A stretch of 64,000 nucleotides of DNA, from NCBI GenBank assembly GCA_963782495.1, contig CAWAJU010000009.1, positions 310,001 through 374,000 on the forward strand, in the 5' to 3' direction. The translations under genes were made by a program, and so were the position numbers. The stretch comes from DASQBT01 sp963782495 (GTDB lineage: Bacteria; Pseudomonadota; Gammaproteobacteria; Burkholderiales; Thiobacillaceae). Below, one piece after another: positions 36,040 to 43,998 of this stretch; position 1 is the first letter of the stretch, and every line of letters starts with the position of its first letter. The notes under the pieces were generated by a model, which worked only from the letters and a program-made list of their open reading frames with translations, ran no database searches and was not told where the DNA came from.

Positions 36040-36193
36040 CAGCCTGCAGGGCAGCAGCCGCGCCCGTTGCTCCGTCAAGCCGGGATATCTATAATTGAAT
36101 CGAGTCACTTCAAGCATTTGGTTGCTGCACGTCCGGTCGTTCACTTGGTCGTGGCTGATAGTTAGGAGATCCCTCATGACCCCCCGCCCATCA

Positions 36194-36203
36194 CCCCCCC
36201 CCC
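36194..36203 (+). repeat. Poly-C tract (10 C) between ribosome site and regulator A1
   Basis: An ATG at 36176 with TAGGAG eight nt upstream is followed by a C-rich stretch ending in ten C. With ten C the frame runs out of phase with regulator A1; with eleven or eight it would fuse in frame to the regulator at 36211. A tract of this kind can slip during replication. Confidence 0.6.
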
Positions 36204-36210
36204 GCCCAAG

Positions 36211-36927
36211 ATGGGGACTGACGATCCGCGCCAGAACCATCTCCTGGCCGCCCTGCCGGCGGATGAATACGCACGCATCCTGCCCAATCTGGAACTCACC
36301 GAGATGCCGCTCGGCCACGCGCTTTACGAGCCCGGCAGTCAGATGCGCCACGTCTATTTCCCCACAACTGCCATCGTTTCCCTGCTCTATGTCATGGTCG
36401 ATGGCGCGTCGGCCGAAATCGCCATCGTCGGCAATGAGGGGATCGTCGGCGTCTCGCTGTTCATGGGCGGCGAAACCACCACCAGCCGGGCGGTTGTGCA
36501 AAGCGCCGGCCACGGCTACCGCTTGACGGGGCCCCTGCTGAAGGATGAGTTCTTTCACGCCGGCCCCATGCAGCACCTGCTGCTGCGTTACACCCAGGCG
36601 CTGCTGACGCAGATGGCGCAGACCGCGGTATGCAACCGCCATCACTCCTTGGACCAGCAGCTGTGCCGCTGGCTGCTGTTGAGCCTCGACCGCCTGCGCG
36701 CGAACGAGCTGGTCATGACGCAGGAACTGATTGCCAACATGCTCGGGGTGCGCCGCGAGGGCGTCACTGAGGCGGCCGGCAATCTGCAGAAAGCCGGCCT
36801 GATCAAATACAGCCGAGGCAAGATCACCGTAGTGGACCGCCCTGCGCTGGAGCAGCGGGTCTGCGAGTGCTACCAGGTGGTCAAGAAGGAGTTCGATCGC
36901 TTGCTCCCGGAGGGAGTCTCTCCGTAA
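36211..36927 (+). CDS. Crp/Fnr-like regulator A1
   Basis: 238 aa. A cyclic-nucleotide-binding-like beta barrel (LELTEMPLGHALYEPGSQMR, HVYFPTTAIVSLLYV) and a dimer helix precede a C-terminal Crp-type winged helix (TQELIANMLGVRREGVTEAA, recognition part GVRREGVT). The fixed Arg and Glu of the cAMP pocket are not evident, so cAMP binding is doubtful. It is closest to regulator A2 (41501-42334). The ATG at 36211 lacks a ribosome site; the good one is at 36176, separated by the poly-C tract. Confidence 0.85.
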   Translation: MGTDDPRQNHLLAALPADEYARILPNLELTEMPLGHALYEPGSQMRHVYFPTTAIVSLLYVMVDGASAEIAIVGNEGIVGVSLFMGGETTTSRAVVQSAGHGYRLTGPLLKDEFFHAGPMQHLLLRYTQALLTQMAQTAVCNRHHSLDQQLCRWLLLSLDRLRANELVMTQELIANMLGVRREGVTEAAGNLQKAGLIKYSRGKITVVDRPALEQRVCECYQVVKKEFDRLLPEGVSP

Positions 36928-36987
36928 TCCGGTTGGTGCTGCGCCCGATCCCGGGGTTTCGCATCGCATCTGCTCGCGGGCCGGCAA

Positions 36988-37003
36988 TGTGCGCTACCGT
37001 CCG
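36988..37003. promoter_or_regulatory. Weak Crp-like half-site upstream of regulator B1
   Basis: TGTGCGCTACCGTCCG has a perfect left half; the right half is degenerate. It is 158 bp before the GTG at 37146. Confidence 0.25.
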
Positions 37004-37145
37004 GACAGCAGGCAGGATTTACTTCATACTTGTTCCAAGTCCACCCGAGGAAGCTTTGCTCCTTGGGCAGCATTCGACATGGAGATTGCATCGCCACCTC
37101 TCCCTGTGCCGCTTGCCGGGTTTCCCCTCTACCAGGAGAGTCCAC

Positions 37146-37853
37146 GTGCCGCGCACCAAGTCTGCCCTTCCCTCCAATCGACTGCTTGCAGCCTTGCCGC
37201 GCAAGGACCATCAACGCTTCCTCTCTGGCTGCACGCCGGTCGATCTGGAGTTTGCCAAAGTCCTGGCCGAACCCGGCGAGCGCATTCGCCACGTTTACTT
37301 TCCCACCGACAGTTTCATTTCCCTGCTAACGCCGGTCGATGGCGTTGCCAGCCTGGAGGTGGGCCTGGTCGGCGACGAAGGCATGCTCGGGATCTCACTC
37401 ATCCTCGGGGTGGATGTGTCGCCGCTGCGCGCCCTGGTGCAAGGTGCCGGCCCGGCGCTGCGCATGGGCATTGCGCCGTTTCGCCGCGAATTCGGGATAA
37501 GCCCGGCGTTGCAGCGCGTGCTGAAGCGCTACCTTTATGTATTGATGGGGCAACTCGCACAAGCAGGCGCCTGCACCCGCTTCCATTTGGTGGAAGCGCG
37601 CCTCGCCCGCTGGCTCCTGATGACGCAGGACCGCGCGTATTCAGACGATTTTTATGTCACGCACGAATTCCTTGCTTACATGCTCGGCGTGCGCCGCGTC
37701 GGCGTTACCAAGGCGGCAACTGCATTGCAAGAACGCAATTTGATCAGCTACAGCCGCGGGAATATGTCGATTCTCGACCGCGGAGGCCTGGAAGCCGCTT
37801 CGTGCGGGTGCTATGAGGCCGACAAAGCGAGCTACGCACGGACCATGGGTTAG
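37146..37853 (+). CDS. Crp/Fnr-like regulator B1
   Basis: 235 aa from a GTG chosen because CAGGAGAG lies upstream and because the start aligns with regulator B2. The fold is as in A1: barrel (HVYFPTDSFISLLTPVDGVA), RFHLVEARLARWLL linker and winged helix (THEFLAYMLGVRRVGVTKAA). Ends with a C-x-C-Y motif (SCGCYEADK). It is nearest to B2 (39936-40646). Ligand unknown. Confidence 0.85.
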   Translation: MPRTKSALPSNRLLAALPRKDHQRFLSGCTPVDLEFAKVLAEPGERIRHVYFPTDSFISLLTPVDGVASLEVGLVGDEGMLGISLILGVDVSPLRALVQGAGPALRMGIAPFRREFGISPALQRVLKRYLYVLMGQLAQAGACTRFHLVEARLARWLLMTQDRAYSDDFYVTHEFLAYMLGVRRVGVTKAATALQERNLISYSRGNMSILDRGGLEAASCGCYEADKASYARTMG

Positions 37854-37887
37854 TACGGCATCGCCGGGCGCAAGACCTTCCCGGACC

Positions 37888-38055
37888 TCATTCAGCCACG
37901 GTCTTGCTCTCCATTAAATTCCCCAGCAACTTGAACTGTTCCTGCTGGATGGCCAGTAGCTCTCCCCACTGACCTTCCCGCAACAAGCCCATCTTGTCGG
38001 GCAACAGCATGATTTCGCGTTCGGCCTTCAGCGTGACTTTGTGATCGTGGAGCGT
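37888..38055 (-). pseudogene. Remnant of a DUF1003 gene (C-terminal fragment)
   Basis: 56 codons after an in-frame stop read HDHKVTLKAEREIMLLPDKM, GLLREGQWGELLAIQQEQFK and LLGN..., the last segment of DUF1003 membrane proteins. The membrane helices that should precede are gone. Lies between regulator B1 and the triple-BON gene. Confidence 0.5.
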
Positions 38056-38143
38056 TCAGCACGAACTCGGGCTGTCCGCGGTGTCGCAGAAGCCGGTGCA
38101 GCCCTCCTGCCGTGCGGTGGGGGGCGTCTTGGCAAACGCCCTA

Positions 38144-38159
38144 TGTGTGATAGCGCACA
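38144..38159. promoter_or_regulatory. Crp-like palindrome upstream of triple-BON gene
   Basis: TGTGTGATAGCGCACA matches nine of ten fixed positions. It is 63 bp before the ATG at 38222, about where an activator or repressor would act. Confidence 0.55.
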
Positions 38160-38221
38160 GAGTTATTTCGCAAGTAGTTGGATCATGTGCGCTCTCCCAC
38201 TTGTTCAATAAAGGACAGACC

Positions 38222-39067
38222 ATGAATATCAAACTTGCGACAGGCGTTTTTGTCATCGGCAGCCTACTGGCGCCAATGGCGGCGCATGCCGAAGACACGG
38301 ATGCGGACCGCACGCACCCCATGGCATTCGTCAAGGACTCGGTGATCACCACCAAAGTCAAGGCCAAGCTGGCCGCGGAAAAAATCAAGAGCCTGATGCA
38401 TGTCAAGGTCGATACCGATAGTGCGGGCGTCGTCGTCCTGAGCGGCAAGGTCGGAACCCAGGAAGAAGCAGACAAGGCGGTTTCAATCGCGCAAGGGACT
38501 GAAGGCGTAACGTCGGTCACCAGCCATCTCCGGGTCGTGAAGCACAGAGATGATGCAGATGCGGACCGCGCGCATCCAATGGCATTCGTCAAGGACTCGG
38601 TGATCACCACCAAAGTCAAGGCCAAGCTGGCTGCGGAAAAGATCAAGAGCCTGATGCATGTCAGGGTCGATACCGACAGCGCGGGCATGGTGGTTCTGAG
38701 CGGCAAGGTCGGAACCCAGGAAGAAGCAGACAAGGCGGTTTCAATCGCGCAAGGGACTGAAGGCGTAACGTCGGTCACCAGCCATCTCCGGGTCGTGAAG
38801 CACAGAGATGATGCAGATGCGGACCGCGCGCATCCAATGGCATTCGTCAAGGACTCGGTGATCACCACCAAAGTCAAGGCCAAGCTGGCTGCGGAAAAGA
38901 TCAAGAGCCTGGTGCATATCAAGGTCGACACCGACAGTGCGGGCATGGTGGTCTTGAGTGGCAAAGTCGGAACCCAGGAAGAAGCGGACAAGGCGGTTTC
39001 GATCGCGCAAGGGACCGAAGGCGTAACGTCGGTCACCAGCCATCTCCGTGTCAGGAAGCATAAATAA
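38222..39067 (+). CDS. Triple BON-domain periplasmic protein
   Basis: 281 aa with AAGGAC before the ATG. A signal peptide (MNIKLATGVFVIGSLLAPMA, cleaving after AHA) is followed by three nearly identical 86-residue units. Each has FVKDSVITTKVKAKLAAEKI, VDTDSAGMVVLSGKV (Val for Met in unit 1) and TQEEADKAVSIAQGTEGVTS. The paralogue at 10444-10809 has one unit. Units 2 and 3 are almost identical in DNA, so the array is recent. Expected to bind envelope phospholipid in the periplasm. Confidence 0.88.
   Translation: MNIKLATGVFVIGSLLAPMAAHAEDTDADRTHPMAFVKDSVITTKVKAKLAAEKIKSLMHVKVDTDSAGVVVLSGKVGTQEEADKAVSIAQGTEGVTSVTSHLRVVKHRDDADADRAHPMAFVKDSVITTKVKAKLAAEKIKSLMHVRVDTDSAGMVVLSGKVGTQEEADKAVSIAQGTEGVTSVTSHLRVVKHRDDADADRAHPMAFVKDSVITTKVKAKLAAEKIKSLVHIKVDTDSAGMVVLSGKVGTQEEADKAVSIAQGTEGVTSVTSHLRVRKHK
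38294..39064 (+). repeat. Tandem repeat, 3 x 258 bp, coding BON units
   Basis: The ATGGCATTCGTCAAGG motif recurs at 38321, 38579 and 38837, exactly 258 bp (86 codons) apart. Unit starts are at 38294, 38552 and 38810. Confidence 0.9.
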
Positions 39068-39207
39068 GGTTCTGCGTCATCGCAGACGCCCTGCCGGCTC
39101 GGATGCCTACGGGCGTAATCAAGCCTCCCGGGCTTGGCCTCGGTTCCAACAGAATCGAGGCCAAGCCGCGCCAATACGGGCTGTGCCCAACAATTAGGAG
39201 ATTCAAC

Positions 39208-39648
39208 ATGAAACGTTTTCTGATCGCAGCGGCTGTTGCCGCCATCACGGCCTCGGCTCCGGCACTTGCCGCCGATGTCGGGGTCTCGCTGAGCATCGGC
39301 CAACCCGGCTTCTATGGCCGGCTCGACATCGGCGGCTACCCACAGCCGCAACTGCTTTATGCGCAGCCAATAGCCGTCGAGCGGGTGCCTATGGACCGCC
39401 CGCCGATCTACCTGCACGTGCCCCCAAGCCACGCCAAACACTGGCGCAGGCACTGTCGCGAGTACAACGCCTGCGGCGAGCGGGTCTTCTTTGTGCAGGA
39501 CAACTGGTACAACCGCGAGTATGTCCCGCGTTACCAGGAACATAATCGCGGCCACCGGGATGACCGCGGCGGCGCACACAGGGATGATCATCGTGGTGGC
39601 CAGAACGACCGGCGCGACGACAATCGCGACCATCGTCGGGGTTATTAA
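39208..39648 (+). CDS. Secreted hypothetical protein, Arg/His/Asp-rich tail (copy 2)
   Basis: 146 aa; TAGGAG before the ATG. Same build as the protein at 9834-10277: signal MKRFLIAAAVAAITASAPAL, core IGQPGFYGRLDIGGYPQPQ and HCREYNACGERVFFVQDNWY, tail of RDDRGG-like text. It follows the triple-BON gene by 140 bp. Two Cys in the core could form a disulfide. Function unknown. Confidence 0.7.
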   Translation: MKRFLIAAAVAAITASAPALAADVGVSLSIGQPGFYGRLDIGGYPQPQLLYAQPIAVERVPMDRPPIYLHVPPSHAKHWRRHCREYNACGERVFFVQDNWYNREYVPRYQEHNRGHRDDRGGAHRDDHRGGQNDRRDDNRDHRRGY

Positions 39649-39935
39649 GGCGTAGGCGTAATATCCATCCGGACTCATACCTCGTGCCAGGTCGCGCGGG
39701 TATGCGTTCTCATCGCCCGTGGAATGAGTCACCGCACGTCAATCCAGACCGGCTGGTCAGCAGCGTCGCATAGTTTGCGGCGCTGTGGCTTTGGCAGCAG
39801 CGGAAAATGGGTGCGGCGCGGCTGGTGTGACAAGGCAGGCAATGCGCAAGCTTCGCGGAGGTGGCGCAGAAATCCGGAAAGATCAGACGCGCAGTCAGGC
39901 GCCTTTCGCACGTCGAAATCGAGGCCGATATCCGC

Positions 39936-40646
39936 CTAGCAATGCAGGATATGCTCGTACGTTTCCTTGTCGGTCCGGTAACACGCGCAGGACGCCGCGT
40001 CGAGGCCATCGATGTCGCGAATTCTGACGTCCCCGCGGCTGTAGCTGATCAGTCTTCTCTTTTGCAATGCGCCCGCGGCCTTGGTGACGCCTACGCGACG
40101 CACGCCCAGCACTTGGGCAAGCAATTCGTGGGTGATATGAAACGCGTCCGAGTGTGCCCGGTCGCGCGTCATCATGAGCCAACGGGCCAGGCGCTCCTCC
40201 ACGACATGGAAACGCGTACATGCGGCTGTTTGCGCCAATTGGCTCATCATCACATAGATGTAGCGGTGCAGATGTTGTTGCAGCGCGGCGCTGTATTTGA
40301 GTTCGCCGCGGAAGCGTTCAGCGTCCATCCGCCAGGCGGGGCCTGCGCCCTGTACGACGGCGTGCAAGGGTGAAGCGTCCACCCCAAGCGTGAGGGGAAC
40401 CCCGCACATTCCTTCACTGCCGACCAGGGCCACCTCCAGGCGGCTGTGACCATCGCCTGGAGTCACCAAGGAAATGAAGCTGTCGGTGGGAAAATAGACG
40501 TGGCGAATTGTCTCCCCCGGCTCGCAGAGAATATCGCCCACCCCCAACTCGACCTGCTCGCAGCCCGCCAGCAGATGCTGGAGATCTTTGCCAGGAAGGG
40601 CGGCGAGCAGACGACTTTCCGCCGCGACATGTTGCGCGGACGGCAC
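39936..40646 (-). CDS. Crp/Fnr-like regulator B2
   Basis: 236 aa from a GTG at 40646 with GGAAGAG upstream; this start mirrors that of B1. The barrel (HVYFPTDSFISLVTPGDGHS), FHVVEERLARWLM and the winged helix (THELLAQVLGVRRVGVTKAA) match B1 closely. Ends SCACYRTDKETYEHIL. The reading frame is open to 40691. It faces B1 across the triple-BON locus. Confidence 0.85.
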   Translation of the reverse strand: MPSAQHVAAESRLLAALPGKDLQHLLAGCEQVELGVGDILCEPGETIRHVYFPTDSFISLVTPGDGHSRLEVALVGSEGMCGVPLTLGVDASPLHAVVQGAGPAWRMDAERFRGELKYSAALQQHLHRYIYVMMSQLAQTAACTRFHVVEERLARWLMMTRDRAHSDAFHITHELLAQVLGVRRVGVTKAAGALQKRRLISYSRGDVRIRDIDGLDAASCACYRTDKETYEHILHC

Positions 40647-40713
40647 TCGACTCTTCCGAGTGTTGGGAACAATTAAGGGGTCAGCACGCAAGCTGTTATC
40701 CCTGCGACACGTG

Positions 40714-41019
40714 TTATTTCTGCTCTGACGGAGGCGGAACGACTACCACAGTATCGCCGCCAGTCTTGCCGGTTTCCCCCTGGGCCCCTTCAGCGCCTTG
40801 CGTGCCCGTCTTGCCGGCTTCTCCCTGCATGCCTTCATAGCCCTGGGCTCCGGTGGCGCCTTGTGTTCCGGTAGCGCCTTGTGTTCCGGTCGCACCCTGG
40901 GGTCCCGCAGGTCCCGGCACTGCAGCTGCCGGCGGCGGAACATTGACCACGGTCGGCTTATCGCACGCACTCAAACCGAACGCCGTAATGAGCGATGCAA
41001 ATAGGATGGAATATTTCAT
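40714..41019 (-). CDS. Collagen-like lipoprotein
   Basis: 101 aa; GAGGTAG before the ATG. A lipobox FGLSACDK is followed by a Pro-rich linker and 16 or so Gly-X-Y triplets (GPAGPQGATGTQGATGTQGA), then a Val/Pro tail. Bacterial collagen-like proteins form surface stalks or short rods. The repeat DNA (GGTGCGACCGGAACAC-like) is prone to length change. Lies between regulators B2 and A2. Confidence 0.8.
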   Translation of the reverse strand: MKYSILFASLITAFGLSACDKPTVVNVPPPAAAVPGPAGPQGATGTQGATGTQGATGAQGYEGMQGEAGKTGTQGAEGAQGETGKTGGDTVVVVPPPSEQK

Positions 41020-41249
41020 GGTGCTACCTCATTGAATGATTAGGGAAAACTGCGCAGCTCTCTGTGAACGGTCATACTTGCCGAAGCAGTCTTGAGAGAC
41101 TGTGCCGGTGGATCGGACGTTTGCGCCGGCAGGTGAAACAGTAGCCGCCTCGCACGGACAAGCCCTGCGGCAGTCGCATAAACTGGGAGGACATGACGCT
41201 TCGACAGTGCAAGGCTTCAATCAGGATAAGGTGAAGCGCTGGCCAATTC

Positions 41250-41265
41250 TGTACGCTGTCGAACA
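41250..41265. promoter_or_regulatory. Crp-like palindrome upstream of collagen-like gene
   Basis: TGTACGCTGTCGAACA matches all fixed positions, 231 bp before the lipoprotein start. It is the only signal seen in the 41020-41500 gap. Confidence 0.6.
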
Positions 41266-41500
41266 TAGCGCGTCATTCTTTTGTGGCGGCGTGGGTTGTG
41301 GTGATACCAGGCCGAAGGACATTCCGGAAACCGATCAATACAAACTGGCTAGGCTTGTCCTGATGGTGATTTGGACGTCATTGGATTGTGGGGCCTTGCT
41401 TTGAGGGGCTGACGTGTTTCCCGGCGTGACTTGCGTCGTCAGATGATCCCTCGCGCAAGCCCGTTGACACAACGCGATTTATCGATTCTGGCCGAGAACG

Positions 41501-42334
41501 CTATCGAGGCGCGAATCGATACTTCACTCCATCTGGAGCGGGCTCGCGACGGTATGTCCGGGGGGGCGATGCAGCCGCGCTGCCTGCCGCGCCACGCGCA
41601 AGGCGGCGCGTCTCAACAGGCTGTGCAGCGTCGGGCAGCAGACGATCGTATTCCTTCCTGACTGCTTCGTAGCACTCGCAGGCTCTCTTCTCCAATCCGG
41701 ACCGGTCCAGCGCGACAATGCAACCCCGGTAGCCACCGATCAGCCCGGCATGCTGCAGTTTCCCGGCGGCCACCGTGACGCCCTCGCGACGCACGCCGAG
41801 CGCGCCGGCAATCAATTCGTGTGTCGCGTGGATTTCATTCGAGGGAGATTGGTCGAGACGTGAAAGCAGCCAGCGGCACAGTTGCTGCTCGACCGTGTGA
41901 TGCCGGTTGCAGACCGCGATCTGGGACATCTGCGTAATCAGCGCCTGGGTGTAATTCAGCAGCAAAATTTGCAATGCGCCGGAGCGATTGAATTCATCCT
42001 TCAGCAACTGCGCTTTCAACCGATAGCCATGGCCCGGGCACTGCACCGTCGCCAGATGGGGCATGCTGTCGCCGCCCGTGAAGAGCGCGACACCGAGCAT
42101 TCCCTCATTGCCAACGGTGGCGATTTCGGCCGATGCGCCCGCCTCCGTGACGTATTGCACGGACACCAGGGCGCTGGTAGGGAAATAGGCATGGCGCAAC
42201 GCGTCACCAGAACGGCATAGGACGTCGCCGAACGACATCCCGACCAGTTCAAGATGGGGCGACAGGCGCTGGTATTCGGCCAGCGGAAGTGCTGCAAGAA
42301 GGCGGTTCTGTCCTGGGCTATGCAAGTTGCGCAT
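41501..42334 (-). CDS. Crp/Fnr-like regulator A2
   Basis: 277 aa from the ATG at 42334. Barrel (LELVGMSFGDVLCRSGDALR, HAYFPTSALVSVQYV), linker HHTVEQQLCRWLL and winged helix (THELIAGALGVRREGVTVAA) match regulator A1. The C-terminus extends about 40 Ala/Arg-rich residues beyond A1. An exact palindrome lies 95 bp upstream, so auto-regulation is likely. Confidence 0.85.
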   Translation of the reverse strand: MRNLHSPGQNRLLAALPLAEYQRLSPHLELVGMSFGDVLCRSGDALRHAYFPTSALVSVQYVTEAGASAEIATVGNEGMLGVALFTGGDSMPHLATVQCPGHGYRLKAQLLKDEFNRSGALQILLLNYTQALITQMSQIAVCNRHHTVEQQLCRWLLSRLDQSPSNEIHATHELIAGALGVRREGVTVAAGKLQHAGLIGGYRGCIVALDRSGLEKRACECYEAVRKEYDRLLPDAAQPVETRRLARGAAGSAAASPPRTYRREPAPDGVKYRFAPR

Positions 42335-42428
42335 CCGAGGCTGCCTCGTCGGTAAGAAGACACGTCTGTTCACGAAATACCGGTCGATAACCGGATAGGG
42401 AAATCCAGTATAGTCCATCTTTGAATGA

Positions 42429-42444
42429 TGTTCGGTACCGAACA
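42429..42444. promoter_or_regulatory. Crp-like palindrome, perfect, upstream of regulator A2
   Basis: TGTTCGGTACCGAACA is a perfect 16-bp inverted repeat including the central four bases. The best single instance of the motif. Confidence 0.7.
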
Positions 42445-42625
42445 TATAGAACATTTCCGCCGGTTCCAGGCCGCACAATGTGCACGGGGGCGAAGGCCTG
42501 TCAGGGCATTGCCCGCCTGCCAGATTGCGGCGGAGAGGCCAAGCATTTACGCAGCACCCCACCCCGGGGCTGCACGCCAGGCCCACTTCCCTCCCAATCC
42601 CAAGTGCCAGGGCGATATACCTCAG

Positions 42626-43543
42626 CTACTGGGCCACCTGCTGGCGCCGATACTCCCTGCGTTTCATGTCGAGGTACGCTTCCCGGGATACTTCGTGGAG
42701 CTGCCCGGCGTAATGATCGGTGGCGTCATACCAATAATCCATTCTCTTCTCCAACTGATCCTTGGGCGCCGTGTTCAAGGCCGCAAGATAGGCATCGATA
42801 GCGAGGTAATAGCGCATGGTATTGCGCTCCACCACGCCACGCACTCCTTGTATGTAAGCAGGCAGCCCGTTGGGTTGCTTGCCGGTGATGGTGAACCCCA
42901 CCTTATCGCTGCCGATTGTTGCCAGGTAGCCTTTCATGGCCAGCCGCCCCGCCAGGCCAAAGGTATAGGCAAAGGTGACATGCAGGAAGCTGCGGCCATC
43001 CACGACCGACGTGGCTTCAATCCAGATGTGATAGTCATGCGTGCTCAAGGGGCCGTTCTCGGCATTGAGTTCCACGGCGAAATAATCCGGCGTCGTGATC
43101 ACCCCCTTATAGTTGAACTCGACACGGTAGGCATCGGCCAGCGGCTGATAGTGTTTCCGGCCGAGATCTACGCTGAGGACAGTGCCGGCGCTGTGGGTGG
43201 CGGCATGACAGTATTTGACATTGAGGTGCAATATCAGCACGTCACACCAATGCGCCGGGTTGTTGAGCGCCGTGTTGACGGCGGCAAACGGATAGTTGAT
43301 CACGGCGTAGATTTCGCCCTTCAAGTCGTTCGAGGATTCCATCGAAACGACATAGAGCGGGCGTTGGAATTGATTCTTGCTTAACTGTTTGCCCAATTCC
43401 GTGTACTTGGCACGTAGCGGGACGGCTGACAGGCTGGGCGCGATCGCAACAGATGTCCCGCCAGCGAAACATATCCCGCAGATAAGCAGAAGAACGGCCG
43501 TCCATCGCAACGGTCTTGTCCTGAGTGTTGGGTTGAAACGCAT
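42626..43543 (-). CDS. Conserved secreted protein of unknown function
   Basis: 305 aa; AAGGCG lies before the ATG. A signal peptide (TAVLLLICGICFAGG) precedes a mature chain with SNDLKGEIYAVINYPFAAV, HWCDVLILHLNVKYC, FLHVTFAYTFGLAGRLAMKG and a basic C-terminus. The alternation suggests a START-like or lipid-binding beta fold, but I recognise no family. A short diverged remnant of its start lies at 44757-44818, so a second copy once existed. Confidence 0.6.
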   Translation of the reverse strand: MRFNPTLRTRPLRWTAVLLLICGICFAGGTSVAIAPSLSAVPLRAKYTELGKQLSKNQFQRPLYVVSMESSNDLKGEIYAVINYPFAAVNTALNNPAHWCDVLILHLNVKYCHAATHSAGTVLSVDLGRKHYQPLADAYRVEFNYKGVITTPDYFAVELNAENGPLSTHDYHIWIEATSVVDGRSFLHVTFAYTFGLAGRLAMKGYLATIGSDKVGFTITGKQPNGLPAYIQGVRGVVERNTMRYYLAIDAYLAALNTAPKDQLEKRMDYWYDATDHYAGQLHEVSREAYLDMKRREYRRQQVAQ

Positions 43544-43879
43544 GCGCCTTATTCTCAATGGACAAATCCTGCAGATTGCAAAAACCCGGTTTGGATCAGC
43601 GCTTGGTGAAGACTTGCAGGCAGTGTGCCCGCAACCGCGCCAGGCTTTCCTTGACGCGGGCGCCGTTTGGGCATTTTCTACGTTTTTGAGCGTAATGAAT
43701 CTTGTTGAACCTGTGGGCCACCGTCCGCGATCCATGAGCGTGGTCTTGGCATGGCGCGATGCAACCTCCCGCTCATGGACGTCGCGCCGGCGCACCGTAA
43801 CTTATCGTAATACGAGCGCGACGGATACAAGACCCATACCGAAACTGTCTTCTCGGGGTAGCAACAGTCGGCGGTGTTA

Positions 43880-43895
43880 TGTGCGCTATCGAACG
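43880..43895. promoter_or_regulatory. Crp-like palindrome upstream of secreted protein copy 1
   Basis: TGTGCGCTATCGAACG matches nine of ten fixed positions, 104 bp before the ATG at 43999. Nothing else was seen in the 43544-43998 gap. Confidence 0.55.
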
Positions 43896-43998
43896 GAAGT
43901 GCTTGGGTAGATGTCGTAGCGTCTCCATGTGAGAATTGCCGCCACATTGCGTTGGCACCCACGACTTGAATCTTGCTTATCGACCTGGAGGTCACAAA

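Noticed and set aside
38294..39064. CRISPR-like regular repeats
   Set aside because: The 258-bp period is a coding repeat of whole BON domains, with no spacers.
38056..39732. 558-codon open frame on the minus strand
   Set aside because: It lies antisense to the triple-BON gene and its secreted partner, and its three repeats mirror the BON repeats. The plus-strand frames have signal peptides, ribosome sites and known domains.
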